Assembly: GCA_026770585.1 (NCBI GenBank)
Contig: MU646711.1
Span: 64,836-76,416, forward strand
Length of the DNA: 11,581 nt
From: Baffinella frigidus
Lineage: Eukaryota; Cryptophyceae; Cryptomonadales; Baffinellaceae
Reading direction: 5' to 3'
This document shows, piece by piece, positions 6,581 to 11,581 of this stretch. The translations under genes and the position numbers were made by a program. Each line of letters opens with the position of its first letter. Positions within the stretch are counted from its first letter, which is position 1. The notes below the pieces were generated by a model. The model ran no database searches. It saw nothing but the letters and a program-made list of their open reading frames with translations, and had not been told where the DNA came from.

Positions 6581-6730
6581 TTATCTCAGAAAACGAGTTC
6601 TAAAACTCGTTTTCTTAAGTCAATCCCCTTACAATTTTGTCAACTTATGCGGAGAGTAAAGAATAAGTTGACGAATTTGTAGGGGAATTGACTTAAGAAA
6701 ACGAGTTTTAGAACTCGTTTTCTGAGATAA
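6581..6730. mobile_element. Nested foldback element (68-bp arms)
   Basis: Arms 6581-6648 and 6663-6730 match at 64 of 68 positions, with a 14-base loop. Each arm contains its own inner palindrome, GAAAACGAGTT/AACTCGTTTTC. Possible AAAC target duplications lie at 6577-6580 and 6731-6734, though the CCCTAAA context makes such a match easy by chance. It ends only 14 bp before the MBF1 helix-1 exon. Confidence 0.85.
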
Positions 6731-6744
6731 AAACCCCGAACCAG

Positions 6745-6786
6745 GTTCCGCACGATCTCAAGATCGCTATCATGAAGGCACGCCAG
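6745..6786 (+). CDS. MBF1-like exon, HTH helix 1
   Basis: The frame reads VPHDLKIAIMKARQ, matching the start of the XRE-type helix-turn-helix of multiprotein bridging factor 1 (in MBF1 proteins a conserved R-V-(P/T) precedes helix 1, which ends in R-Q). MBF1 is a small coactivator that links TBP to bZIP and nuclear receptor activators and also acts at stalled ribosomes. The 3' end is a strong splice donor, CGCCAG|GTAAAC. The 5' boundary is less sure: CCAG ends at 6744, but the pyrimidine tract is poor, and the frame is open a little further upstream. The junction is phase 0 and joins without loss to 6998. Only the family assignment of the joined domain is secure; an intact gene is not shown. 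Confidence 0.6.
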
Positions 6787-6997
6787 GTAAACCCTAAACC
6801 CCAAACACTAAACCCTTAACACTGAACCCTAAACCCCAAACCCAAGACCCTAAACCCTAAACCCCAAACCCCAAACCCTAAACCCTGCACCCTAAACCCT
6901 ACCTAAACCCTAAACCAGAAACCATAAACCTCAACCCCTAACCCCTAAACACTAAACCCCAAACCCTAAACCCGAAACCCGAAACCCTCAACGCCAG
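6787..6997 (+). other. Intron made of telomere-like repeats
   Basis: It starts GTAAACCCTAAACCCC and ends CCCTCAACGCCAG. Nearly everything between is CCCTAAA, CCCCAAA, CACTAAA and close variants. The 8-bp sequence ACGCCAGG stands at both edges (6780-6787 and 6991-6998), so each splice site lies within a copy of the repeat. That is the structure expected when an inserted element becomes an intron using its target duplication. Confidence 0.6.
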
Positions 6998-7045
6998 GCG
7001 AAAGGCTTGTCGCAGAAGGACCTAGCAAACTCGATGAACATGCAG
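6998..7045 (+). CDS. MBF1-like exon, HTH turn and helix 2
   Basis: Sixteen codons read AKGLSQKDLANSMNMQ. KGLSQKDLA is the hallmark turn and helix 2 of MBF1-type XRE domains (animal EDF1 has KGLTQKDLA). It is flanked by AACGCCAG at the 3' splice site and CAG|GTCTCC at the 5' splice site of the next intron, both phase 0. Bases after 7045 resemble a continuing ORF (Pro-rich, then WLQSRLE) but do not fit the domain, so I treat them as intron. Similar copies at 7340-7381 and 7938-7972 have lost a codon, the donor or key residues; this copy is the best preserved. Confidence 0.65.
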
Positions 7046-7089
7046 GTCTCCCCTCCACGCCCTCCGAAGTGGCTCCAATCGAGGCTGGA

Positions 7090-7171
7090 GGCCAACGTCC
7101 TGAAAACCGGGTAGTTAAGCCTACGGTATTGCCTACGGTAGGCCGTAGGGGCCTAGGGGGGGTCCTATGAA
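7090..7171. mobile_element. MITE family B, copy 3 (left half only)
   Basis: From GGCCAACGTCCTG to GTCCTATGAAAC it is almost identical to the left part of copy 4, after which similarity stops. It directly follows the segment 7019-7089, which is itself duplicated at 7351-7420 upstream of copy 4. Exon and MITE were therefore probably duplicated as one block, with a deletion of about 60 bp here or an equal insertion in the other copy. Confidence 0.75.
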
Positions 7172-7217
7172 ACAACAGGTCTCCCCGACCCCTGTCGAGC
7201 GAGTGTGGCACCAAATC

Positions 7218-7250
7218 AAAAGCCAAGGTCGAAAATCGACCTTGGCTTTT
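7218..7250. repeat. Perfect 15-bp hairpin
   Basis: AAAAGCCAAGGTCGA (7218-7232) pairs perfectly with 7236-7250 across an AAA loop. A second stem, CCCTACGG/CCGTAGGG, follows at about 7270-7292. It resembles a bacterial terminator in form, but the context is eukaryotic, so it is probably a fold in a repeat. Confidence 0.8.
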
Positions 7251-7339
7251 CCGCAGGAACCCCCCTATGTCCCTACGGGTTTGATCCGTAGGGCCTATGG
7301 ATTACGTTTAGATGGACTGTTCCCTTCTCGCTCGGCAGC

Positions 7340-7381
7340 GGGTGGCTCCAAGGACCTCGCCAACTCGATGGACATGCAGGG
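7340..7381 (+). pseudogene. Decayed copy of the MBF1 helix-2 exon
   Basis: It reads GGSKDLANSMDMQ, one codon shorter than the exon at 6998-7045 before KDLA. The bases after the terminal CAG are GGCTCC, so the GT donor of the better copy has become GG. Similarity to the other copy continues about 39 bp past the exon (7382-7420), so the duplication included intron sequence. Differences in the codons for L and A are synonymous. An alternative exon is possible but less likely. Confidence 0.5.
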
Positions 7382-7476
7382 CTCCCCTCCACGCCCTCCG
7401 AAGTGGCTCCAATCGAGGCTGGAGCGTCTGCGAAAGGTTACGAGCCGCATTTTTGAGTGCCGACCGTCAGCATGTT

Positions 7477-7611
7477 CATAGGCTAACGTCCTGAAAACCG
7501 GGTAGTTAAGCCTACGGTATTGCCTACGGTAGGCCGTAGGGGCCTAGGGGGGGGTTCTATGAAACATTAGGTCCTAGGGGTAACTGCCTGGTTTTCAGGA
7601 CATTGCCCTAT
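7477..7611. mobile_element. MITE family B, copy 4 (about 135 bp)
   Basis: The left end CATAGGCTAACGTCCTGAAA and the right end TTTTCAGGACATTGCCCTAT are inverted, around a shorter centre than copy 1. It is nearly identical to copy 3 over the left 75 bp. No clear target duplication is seen. Confidence 0.8.
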
Positions 7612-7853
7612 TAGTATGCCGTTTTCTCGGCCAGAGCCTCGAAATCGAAAGGCTTTCCGAAGAGGTCCGAAGGACACGGCTTAGGCACCCGCCTCGGTTT
7701 GATCTGCTTCGCAGGGCTTGGGCTGGGGGGTGAGGGGAGGGAGAGAACGAGGCGAAAGGCCCTACGGATGGTGCCTACCGTAGGGTCCTATCGATTATTC
7801 ACACATGTGTTATTCACGAAACCCCTTTGTAGCCCGCTGTGTGGCGCACCCTC

Positions 7854-7950
7854 TAGCTCTGCCGCACTCGGGTTGGCCGACTATTCTCAAGTTGACATGC
7901 TGGGTGTGCGGTACAAATTCGTCAACTTTGGAGAGGAAACGAGCCCCTAG
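7854..7950 (+). repeat. Family G repeat copy (plus)
   Basis: CTAGCTCTGCCGCACTCGGG, CCGACTATTCTCAAGTTGAC, then GCGGTACAAATTCGTCAACT and TTGGAGAGGAAACGAGCC form the clearest copy of the unit. Parts recur at 735-890, 1134-1203 and 3872-3991. Confidence 0.75.
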
Positions 7951-7972
7951 GCAGAAGGGCCTAGCCAACTCG
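7938..7972 (+). pseudogene. Second decayed copy of the MBF1 helix-2 exon
   Basis: AGGCAGAAGGGCCTAGCCAA onward gives RQKGLANSPNRQ and then GTTCCT, parallel to QKDLANSMNMQ and GTCTCC at 7013-7050. The D of QKDLA is G here and a proline falls in helix 2, so the copy would not fold as an HTH. Confidence 0.35.
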
Positions 7973-8010
7973 CCCAACCGTCAGGTTCCTCTCGGGTTTG
8001 GGGTTTCAGG

Positions 8011-8115
8011 TATCCCTCAAGTGGCCAGTAGGTTCATACGCCCTACGGTAGGGCCCTAGGACCTGCCTAGGACCTCTTGCCGGTCAAATTTGACCGGCTG
8101 GCCACTTACGGGATA
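8011..8115 (+). mobile_element. MITE family C, copy 1 (105 bp)
   Basis: The terminal inverted repeats are TATCCCTCAAGTGGCCAG and its near complement ending GGGATA. Inside are a CCTACGGTAGGGCCCTAGG block and the palindrome CCGGTCAAATTTGACCGG. TA at each outer edge fits a TA target, as in Tc1/mariner-like elements. Copy 2 at 9234-9338 has the same length in the opposite orientation. Confidence 0.85.
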
Positions 8116-8154
8116 GCTTTGTGTAATCGAGCTCAACCCTCAACGCTAAACCCA

Positions 8155-8169
8155 GGGGGGGGGGGGGGG
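8155..8169 (+). repeat. 15-G homopolymer
   Basis: An uninterrupted run of 15 G follows AACGCTAAACCCA. Confidence 0.9.
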
Positions 8170-8238
8170 TTGCACGAGGGCTGGTCCCGTCACCTACCGA
8201 AAGCGCGCTTAACCGGAGGTTCTTTCTTCTGGTTTGAT

Positions 8239-8535
8239 AGAGCACTTCTCACATCTGGTGGCCACGAAAAGCTTGAAACACCGGCGAACGGTGATGGTTT
8301 AGTAGAGCGCTGTGCAGAGAAGTTGGCCACCGAAAAATGGGGAAATTGGAGCCGTTTTGACCACTTTTGAGAAATTCATGGTACTGAATTTCTCAAAAGT
8401 TGACAAAATGGCTCCAATTTCTCTATTTCCCATTATTTCCCGTGGCCAACTTCTCTGCACAGCGCTCTACCAGCATCGTCAACTTCTGGCGGTGTTGGAT
8501 CGTTTTTTGTGGCCAACGGATGTGAAACCCGCTCT
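8239..8535. mobile_element. Long foldback element E (core 8302-8470)
   Basis: Core arms begin with a perfect 29-bp pair: 8302-8330 and 8442-8470, starting GTAGAGCGCTGTGCAGAG. They continue with a few mismatches to a TGGTAC loop near 8382. Weaker pairing extends outward, for example AGAGCACTTCTCACATC on the left with its diverged complement near 8520-8535. The ends GTAGAGCG and CGCTCTAC are shared with the next element, F. Confidence 0.85.
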
Positions 8536-8568
8536 GCTTTCGAGCCTAGAAACGAGTAACTCAAAAGC

Positions 8569-8792
8569 GTAGAGCGTTTGCGGTAATTGTTGTCCGTTTT
8601 GGACGTACGGTTTCCCCGTTTCCCCGTTTTGAAAGGGACTTATAGGACGTGACAGGGATTTTAAATAGTACCAGAATTGCGCCTCTTGGTACTATCTAAA
8701 ATCCTTGTCACGTCCTATAAGTCCAATTTCAAAACGGGGAAACGGGGAAACCGTACGTCCAAAACGGACAACAATTACCGCAAACGCTCTAC
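8569..8792. mobile_element. Long near-perfect hairpin F (105-bp arms)
   Basis: Arms 8569-8673 and 8687-8792 match at all but about five positions, with a 13-base loop (8674-8686). They include GTAGAGCGTTTGCGGTAATT, TTTCCCCGTTTCCCCGTTTT and TATAGGACGTGACA. Such high arm identity implies a recent insertion or conversion. A transcript would form a long double-stranded RNA. The ORF starting at 8677 is just one arm read through. Confidence 0.9.
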
Positions 8793-8888
8793 CAGTCATG
8801 CCATCAAAATATGCGATCCTCAAGATTGTGGTGTTGACGTGCACCCCATAGCTCTGTCCCAATTCAATCTGGGCTCGTAGATATTTCG

Positions 8889-8940
8889 CCCCCCCCGAAA
8901 TTTTTCAGGTGAATTTCATTCGGGGGGGGGGGGTCACAAT
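8889..8940. repeat. C-run/G-run inverted repeat
   Basis: TTTCGCCCCCCCCGAAATTT is followed 10-20 bases later by GAATTTCATTCGGGGGGGG, giving a C8/G-run stem. Confidence 0.7.
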
Positions 8941-8997
8941 TCACCCCCCTCGAAAGGCCTCTCACCACGGCGGGAGTCTAGCTCTGCTTGAGTAAAG

Positions 8998-9158
8998 AGA
9001 GAGAGCGAGAGAGAGAGAGAGAGAGAGAGGTTATGAGACTCGAGAGCTACTGGGCTAGCCATAAATGTATTTTATTTGCATTTTTGTACTCGATGGCCAC
9101 GTTGGTCTCGATCCGAACAAACGTGTCCCTTTCCTCTCTCTCTCTCTCTCTCTCTCTG
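8998..9158. repeat. (GA)n (8998-9029) and (CT)n (9134-9158) microsatellites
   Basis: Complementary dinucleotide runs lie about 100 bp apart. The 101-codon ORF that spans them is repeat-driven. Between them are ATGGCCACGTTGGTCTCGAT and similar words, which recur at 9209-9232 and 9645-9670. Confidence 0.85.
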
Positions 9159-9233
9159 AGACAAACACTCTCTCAGCGCCCCTGCCCGGACACAGCCTCT
9201 GCGGGGGTGCATACATGGCGGCCGTGTTGGTAC

Positions 9234-9338
9234 TATCTCTTAAGTGGCCAGCCGGTCAAAATTGACCCGCAAGAGGTCCTAGGCAGGTCCTAGGGCCCTA
9301 CGGTAGGGCATATGCGCCTACTGGCCACTTAAAGGATA
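9234..9338 (-). mobile_element. MITE family C, copy 2 (105 bp, inverted)
   Basis: Ends are TATCTCTTAAGTGGCCAG and CTGGCCACTTAAAGGATA. Read in reverse complement it is very similar to copy 1 along its whole length. The flanks (GGCGGCCGTGTTGGTA and AAGGTCTCTCT) recur together without the element at 9645-9680, so that stretch resembles a related empty locus. Confidence 0.85.
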
Positions 9339-9417
9339 TAAAGGTCTCTCTGTGTGGGGAAGACCTTGATTACTACCCGCACGACCGCCATGCATGCGTC
9401 GTCAACTTAAGAATTGT

Positions 9418-9480
9418 GAAGGGGGTGAGGGGGTGAAGGGGTTAAGGGTTAGGGGTTGAGGGTTCAGTCTCCCCCCCCCC
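9418..9480 (+). repeat. Degenerate TTAGGG-like block followed by a C run
   Basis: GGGTGAGG, GTTAAGGG, TTAGGGG and TTGAGGG units end in TTCAGTCT and 10 C. This is the only G-rich telomere-like block in the right half of the window. Confidence 0.75.
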
Positions 9481-9515
9481 TCTCTCTCCACCCCTCCAAA
9501 CCCCAAACCCCCGCT

Positions 9516-9620
9516 GGAGAGGATCGTTCACGAATGGGAGAGTGCCGCCGATATGCTGCCTGTCGGCGGCAGCCGGCAGCAACATGGATACAGGTGGAGG
9601 GTGCATGCTGGGGAGCTCCA
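9516..9620 (-). other. Inverted copy of the MITE B2 locus without the element
   Basis: In reverse complement this matches 6281-6318 (GGAGCTCC, AGCATGCACCCTCCACCTGT) joined to 6486-6549 (GGCGGCACTCTCCCATTCGT, GAACGATC). The MITE is absent and a few junction bases differ. It shows B2 is an insertion and that this locus is duplicated in inverted orientation. Confidence 0.75.
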
Positions 9621-9755
9621 TAGTGAGAGGTGCACCTCTGTATGACGGCCATGTTGGTATTGATCAAGGTCTCTCTCAGGTGGTAGTACGAAGGGCCTGT
9701 CTCTCGTCGTAGTGACAACGGCCTCTCTAACCAAAGGTCGCTCTCTCCGAAACAG

Positions 9756-9826
9756 GCGCAGGAGGTCCAGAACATCGAAAACGGGCGCACCGCCCCCACC
9801 AACGCCCTCATCGCGCGCATGGACCG
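9756..9826 (+). CDS. MBF1-like exon, HTH helix 3 and following helices
   Basis: After CTCTCTCCGAAACAG, a good 3' splice signal, the frame reads AQEVQNIENGR, TAPTNAL and IARMDR. This is the third helix and following segment of the MBF1 domain: EDF1 has PQVIADYESGR, AIPNNQV and LGKIER at the same spacing. Joined in phase 0 to the exon ending at 7045, the whole domain aligns with no gap. The exon appears to end within the Arg codon at CG|GTTGCC (phase 2), because the following codons (Pro/Cys-rich) do not fit MBF1. The C-terminal exon was not found. The minus-strand ORFs overlapping here are shadows. The intron before it would be 2.7 kb and full of MITEs. Confidence 0.65.
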
Positions 9827-10081
9827 GTTGCCCCCCTGCCCCCTTCCCATCCAAATGCAATCTCATCTCGGAACATACCAGAATCTTTCCAGCTAAAAAG
9901 GCGTAAGATAGCATCATTGTATGCCTAAAATAGCATGCCCACCCTTATCTTCGGCGTCGGAAGCCGAAGATAGCGGGACATAATCTGTCTTGGGCGCAGC
10001 CAGCAGGCTAGCCCCCTCCCCTGAGGGACCCTGCTGTTTCTGCTGGGGCTGCCGTCGCCCCCGCTGCTCTTCTTCTGGTTT

Positions 10082-10144
10082 GCGCAGAGCATCGAGAAGG
10101 GGCGCACCGCCCCCACAAATGCCCTCATCGCTCGCATGGACCGG
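10082..10144 (+). pseudogene. Decayed copy of the MBF1 helix-3 exon
   Basis: It reads AQSIEKGR, TAPTNAL, IARMDR. Compared with 9756-9827, nine bases encoding EVQ are missing, removing part of the recognition helix. In the 39 bases ACC to CGG only third positions differ (ACC/ACA, AAC/AAT, GCG/GCT), showing past selection on this frame. Similarity continues into the downstream intron (CCCATCC, ATGCAATCT). It could be an alternative exon, but the deletion argues against that. Confidence 0.55.
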
Positions 10145-10184
10145 TCGCCCCCCTCTCCCATCCGAATGCAATCTTGAGGAGCGT

Positions 10185-10285
10185 GGTGTTCCCCTAGGAC
10201 CATCGTAGGGCCCTAGGCATAGGCCTACTGTAGGGTCCTAGGGGAAGGCGGCTTCTTATCAGTGAGGTACCCCTGTACAGGGCAC
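10185..10285. mobile_element. MITE family D, copy 1 (left end missing)
   Basis: CCCCTAGGACCATCGTAGGG, CATAGGCCTACTGTAGGG and the right end AGTGAGGTACCCCTGTA match copy 2. The left terminal repeat is absent. Confidence 0.7.
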
Positions 10286-10293
10286 CTTAGGGC

Positions 10294-10357
10294 TATCCCT
10301 GAAGTGGCCAGTAGGCGCATACGCCCTACGGTAGGGCCCTAGGACCTGCCCAGGACT
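10294..10357 (+). mobile_element. MITE family C, copy 3 (left part)
   Basis: TATCCCTGAAGTGGCCAG and the following CCTACGGTAGGGCCCTAGG match copy 1, up to CTGCCCAGGA. An unrelated 9-bp hairpin (CAGGGGGTC/GACCCCCTG) and a family D-like fragment follow instead of the right end. Confidence 0.7.
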
Positions 10358-10449
10358 GCAGGGGGTCTATTTGGACCCCCTGGGACAGATAGGCCTACTG
10401 TAGGGTCCTAGGGGGGTGCGTCTCTTTTTGAACGAGGCAACCCTGTCCA

Positions 10450-10555
10450 CTAAACCCTATCCTCAACCCCAAACCCCGAACCCCAAACCCTGAACCCTAC
10501 ACCCTAGCCCCTAACCTCCAAACCCCAAACCCCAAACCCTAGACGCTGAACCCGA
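10450..10555 (-). repeat. Degenerate telomere-like block (CCCTAAA on plus)
   Basis: Units such as ACCCTAT, CCCCAAA, CCCTGAA and CCCTACA run in the same orientation as the blocks at 5008-5176 and 6787-6997. A shorter block of the same type lies at 10938-10978. Confidence 0.8.
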
Positions 10556-10681
10556 AGCAGGGTGCTCGGCGTGAGGCTCCCGCGCATCACACAGCCAAAG
10601 CCGGGCCCCCCAAAAAAGCCGGGCGTGGGATAGGCCCGCCTCGGGAGCGATTGGAACCCTTTGACGGAGTACAGGGGTACC
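10548..10681. repeat. Segmental repeat, matched at 10974-11030 and 11225-11280
   Basis: ACCCGAAGCAGGGTGCTCGG and CATCACA...AAGCC recur at 10974-11030. GGCCCGCCTCGGGAGCGAT, CCCTTTGA and GGAGTACAGGGGTACC recur at 11229-11280. In the second place the two halves are separated by about 195 bp of other sequence (11031-11224), so one copy was disrupted. GGGCGCGGGCTGAAGCCG is also duplicated at 10791 and 11038. Confidence 0.8.
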
Positions 10682-10790
10682 TTGCTCATAAGAAACGCTC
10701 ACCCCCCTTGGACCATCATAGGGCCCTAGGCATAGGCCTACTGCAGGGTCCTAGGGGGAGGCGCTTTCTTATGAGTGAGGTACCCCTGTA
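10669..10790. mobile_element. MITE family D, copy 2 (complete)
   Basis: Terminal inverted repeats run from TACAGGGGTACC and CTCATAAGAAA on the left to TTTCTTATGAGTGAGG and TACCCCTGTA on the right. TA at both edges fits a TA target. The centre carries GGGCCCTAGGCATAGGCCTA, resembling families B and C. Confidence 0.8.
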
Positions 10791-10850
10791 GGGCGCGGGC
10801 TGAAGCCGTCGTTTCCACACGGATTCGTCGGCCTGGCACTGGAAATAAGT

Positions 10851-10910
10851 TGGTCACGAGGTGGTCACGCGGGTCGTGTGCCCCCATTAACCGACGGATA
10901 GGGTGGTCAC
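10851..10910. repeat. TGGTCACG motif, three copies
   Basis: TGGTCACG occurs at 10851, 10862 and 10903, the first two spaced 11 bp, about one helical turn apart. No known factor is implied. Confidence 0.6.
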
Positions 10911-11267
10911 GACCGCCCGTGGAGACGTCGAAGGACGCTGAACCATAAACCCTACCCTCAACCCTGAACCCTAAACCCGAAGCAGGGTGCTCGGTGTGAG
11001 GCTCCCACGCATCACAAAGCCCAAGCCGGGCGCCGAGGGCGCGGGCTGAAGCCGCCTCCGTGCTTACGTGTTTTGTGCCATCTTATGGGTGGGGGATGCT
11101 GTCGTGTCATCAATCTCATGCATAAGATAGCATAAAACTTCATTTTTGCGAGGACTACATTCAGTGCCAGACCGACCAATCCTCCTGTAGGAACATGTAG
11201 TGTGGGATAGGCCCGCCTTGAGAGGGACAGGCCCGCCTCGGGAGCGATCGGAGCCCTTTGATGGAGT

Positions 11268-11312
11268 ACAGGGGTACCTCGATTACAAGAAAACGCCACC
11301 CCCCTAGTGGCT
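11268..11312. mobile_element. MITE family D, copy 3 (left end only)
   Basis: TACAGGGGTACCTCGATTAC and AAGAAAACGCCACCCCCCTA match the left end of copy 2. The sequence then changes at the palindrome region. Confidence 0.6.
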
Positions 11313-11322
11313 ATACGTCTGA

Positions 11323-11360
11323 AGTAGGGAATTCCCTACATATGTAGGGAATTCCCTACT
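11323..11360. repeat. Perfect 38-bp palindrome
   Basis: Two GTAGGGAATTCCCTAC palindromes are joined at CATATG, making a perfect 38-bp palindrome. It follows the truncated family D end. Confidence 0.9.
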
Positions 11361-11523
11361 ATGTTGCGGCCCGGTCTGTACCTCGCCGTTTTTTTCGACC
11401 GAACTTGTCTCGCCGGGATCCGGTAGGGGAGCTCAAGCCCGTCACATTGGTGTGAAGGATTCTAGGTTCTAGCGGCCGCCAACACTCGGGTAGGGCGGGC
11501 CGCGGGCGGGCGTTGCCGTTAAA

Positions 11524-11581
11524 ATGGCAGCAAAGCTCGACTTGCCAAAAGCACGCTGTGCAGCGCGCGGGGCGCCCGCAC
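11524..11581 (+). CDS. Possible start of an unidentified gene, cut by the window
   Basis: An ATG in a good context (GTTAAAATGGCA) opens a frame that stays open to the window edge: MAAKLDLPKARCAARGAPA. Nineteen codons are too few to name or confirm. The 160 bp before it are GC-rich with no recognised repeat, unlike the rest of the region, which would suit a promoter or 5' leader. It might also be a downstream exon or chance. Confidence 0.2.
   Translation, partial: MAAKLDLPKARCAARGAPA

Noticed and set aside
7046-7089. Pro-rich coding look (SPPRPPKW, LQSRLE), resembling octotricopeptide (OPR) repeats with a PPPEW-like motif
   Set aside because: It follows CAG|GTCTCC directly after the MBF1 helix-2 exon, does not fit MBF1, and its similarity to OPR repeats is short. 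It is better read as intron sequence duplicated along with the exon.
7218-7250. Perfect stem-loop as a rho-independent terminator
   Set aside because: The context is eukaryotic with spliced genes, and many similar repeat-derived hairpins are present.
8077-8880. Plus-strand ORFs of 67-97 codons
   Set aside because: They are reads through hairpin arms E and F and a G run; their sequence is dictated by the inverted repeats.
9464-9917. Minus-strand ORFs of 128-129 codons
   Set aside because: They overlap the plus-strand MBF1 helix-3 exon and a repeat flank. The conserved block differs between copies only at third positions of the plus frame, so the plus strand is the coding one.

Overview
This is eukaryotic, repeat-rich DNA of about 50% GC. 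It looks like nuclear DNA of a protist or alga with plant-type telomeres (TTTAGGG/CCCTAAA). Dinoflagellates, chromerids, chlorarachniophytes and similar groups would fit, but nothing in the window settles the lineage. I see no rRNA, no tRNA, no CRISPR array and no long uninterrupted ORF. Most of the sequence is short non-autonomous inverted-repeat elements (MITE or foldback type), microsatellites and degenerate telomere-like arrays.

Layout. 1-560: CT/GA microsatellites with a 66-bp direct repeat. 711-1260: a foldback repeat ('family G') and a 52-bp direct repeat. 1320-2990: an 890-bp segment bounded by terminal inverted repeats, with CCCTAAA-like sequence on its left and a 740-bp TTTAGGG-like array on its right, which is the orientation of the two ends of a linear chromosome. 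3000-3990: copies of MITE family A and family G. 4014-4940: the most gene-like stretch, with a minus-strand ORF (4310 down to 4014) diverging from a plus-strand signal-peptide exon (4499-4705) and a likely second exon (4842-4940). 5000-11580: elements of families A, B, C and D, very long hairpins, telomere-like blocks and segmental duplications, with small plus-strand exons embedded among them.

The main gene result is a helix-turn-helix domain of the MBF1/EDF1 (multiprotein bridging factor 1, XRE-type) family, split over three tiny plus-strand exons: 6745-6786, 6998-7045 and 9756-9826. Each junction has AG/GT signals. The first two introns are phase 0, and the joined 54-residue product aligns to MBF1 without a gap. 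The first of these introns (6787-6997) is made almost entirely of telomere-like CCCTAAA units and is flanked by the 8-bp direct repeat ACGCCAGG, so it looks like an intron created by an insertion (introner-like). Decayed extra copies of the second and third exons lie nearby. The exons at 4499-4940 may be the 5' end of the same gene, which would give the protein a signal peptide, but that link is inference.

The MITE families are well resolved. Family A has three copies with 3-bp target duplications, and an unoccupied version of one insertion site is present in the window. Family B has four copies, one with a 6-7-bp duplication. Family C has two full 105-bp copies in opposite orientation, apparently inserted at TA. 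Family D has one full and two partial copies. The octamer AAGTTGAC occurs at least 11 times.
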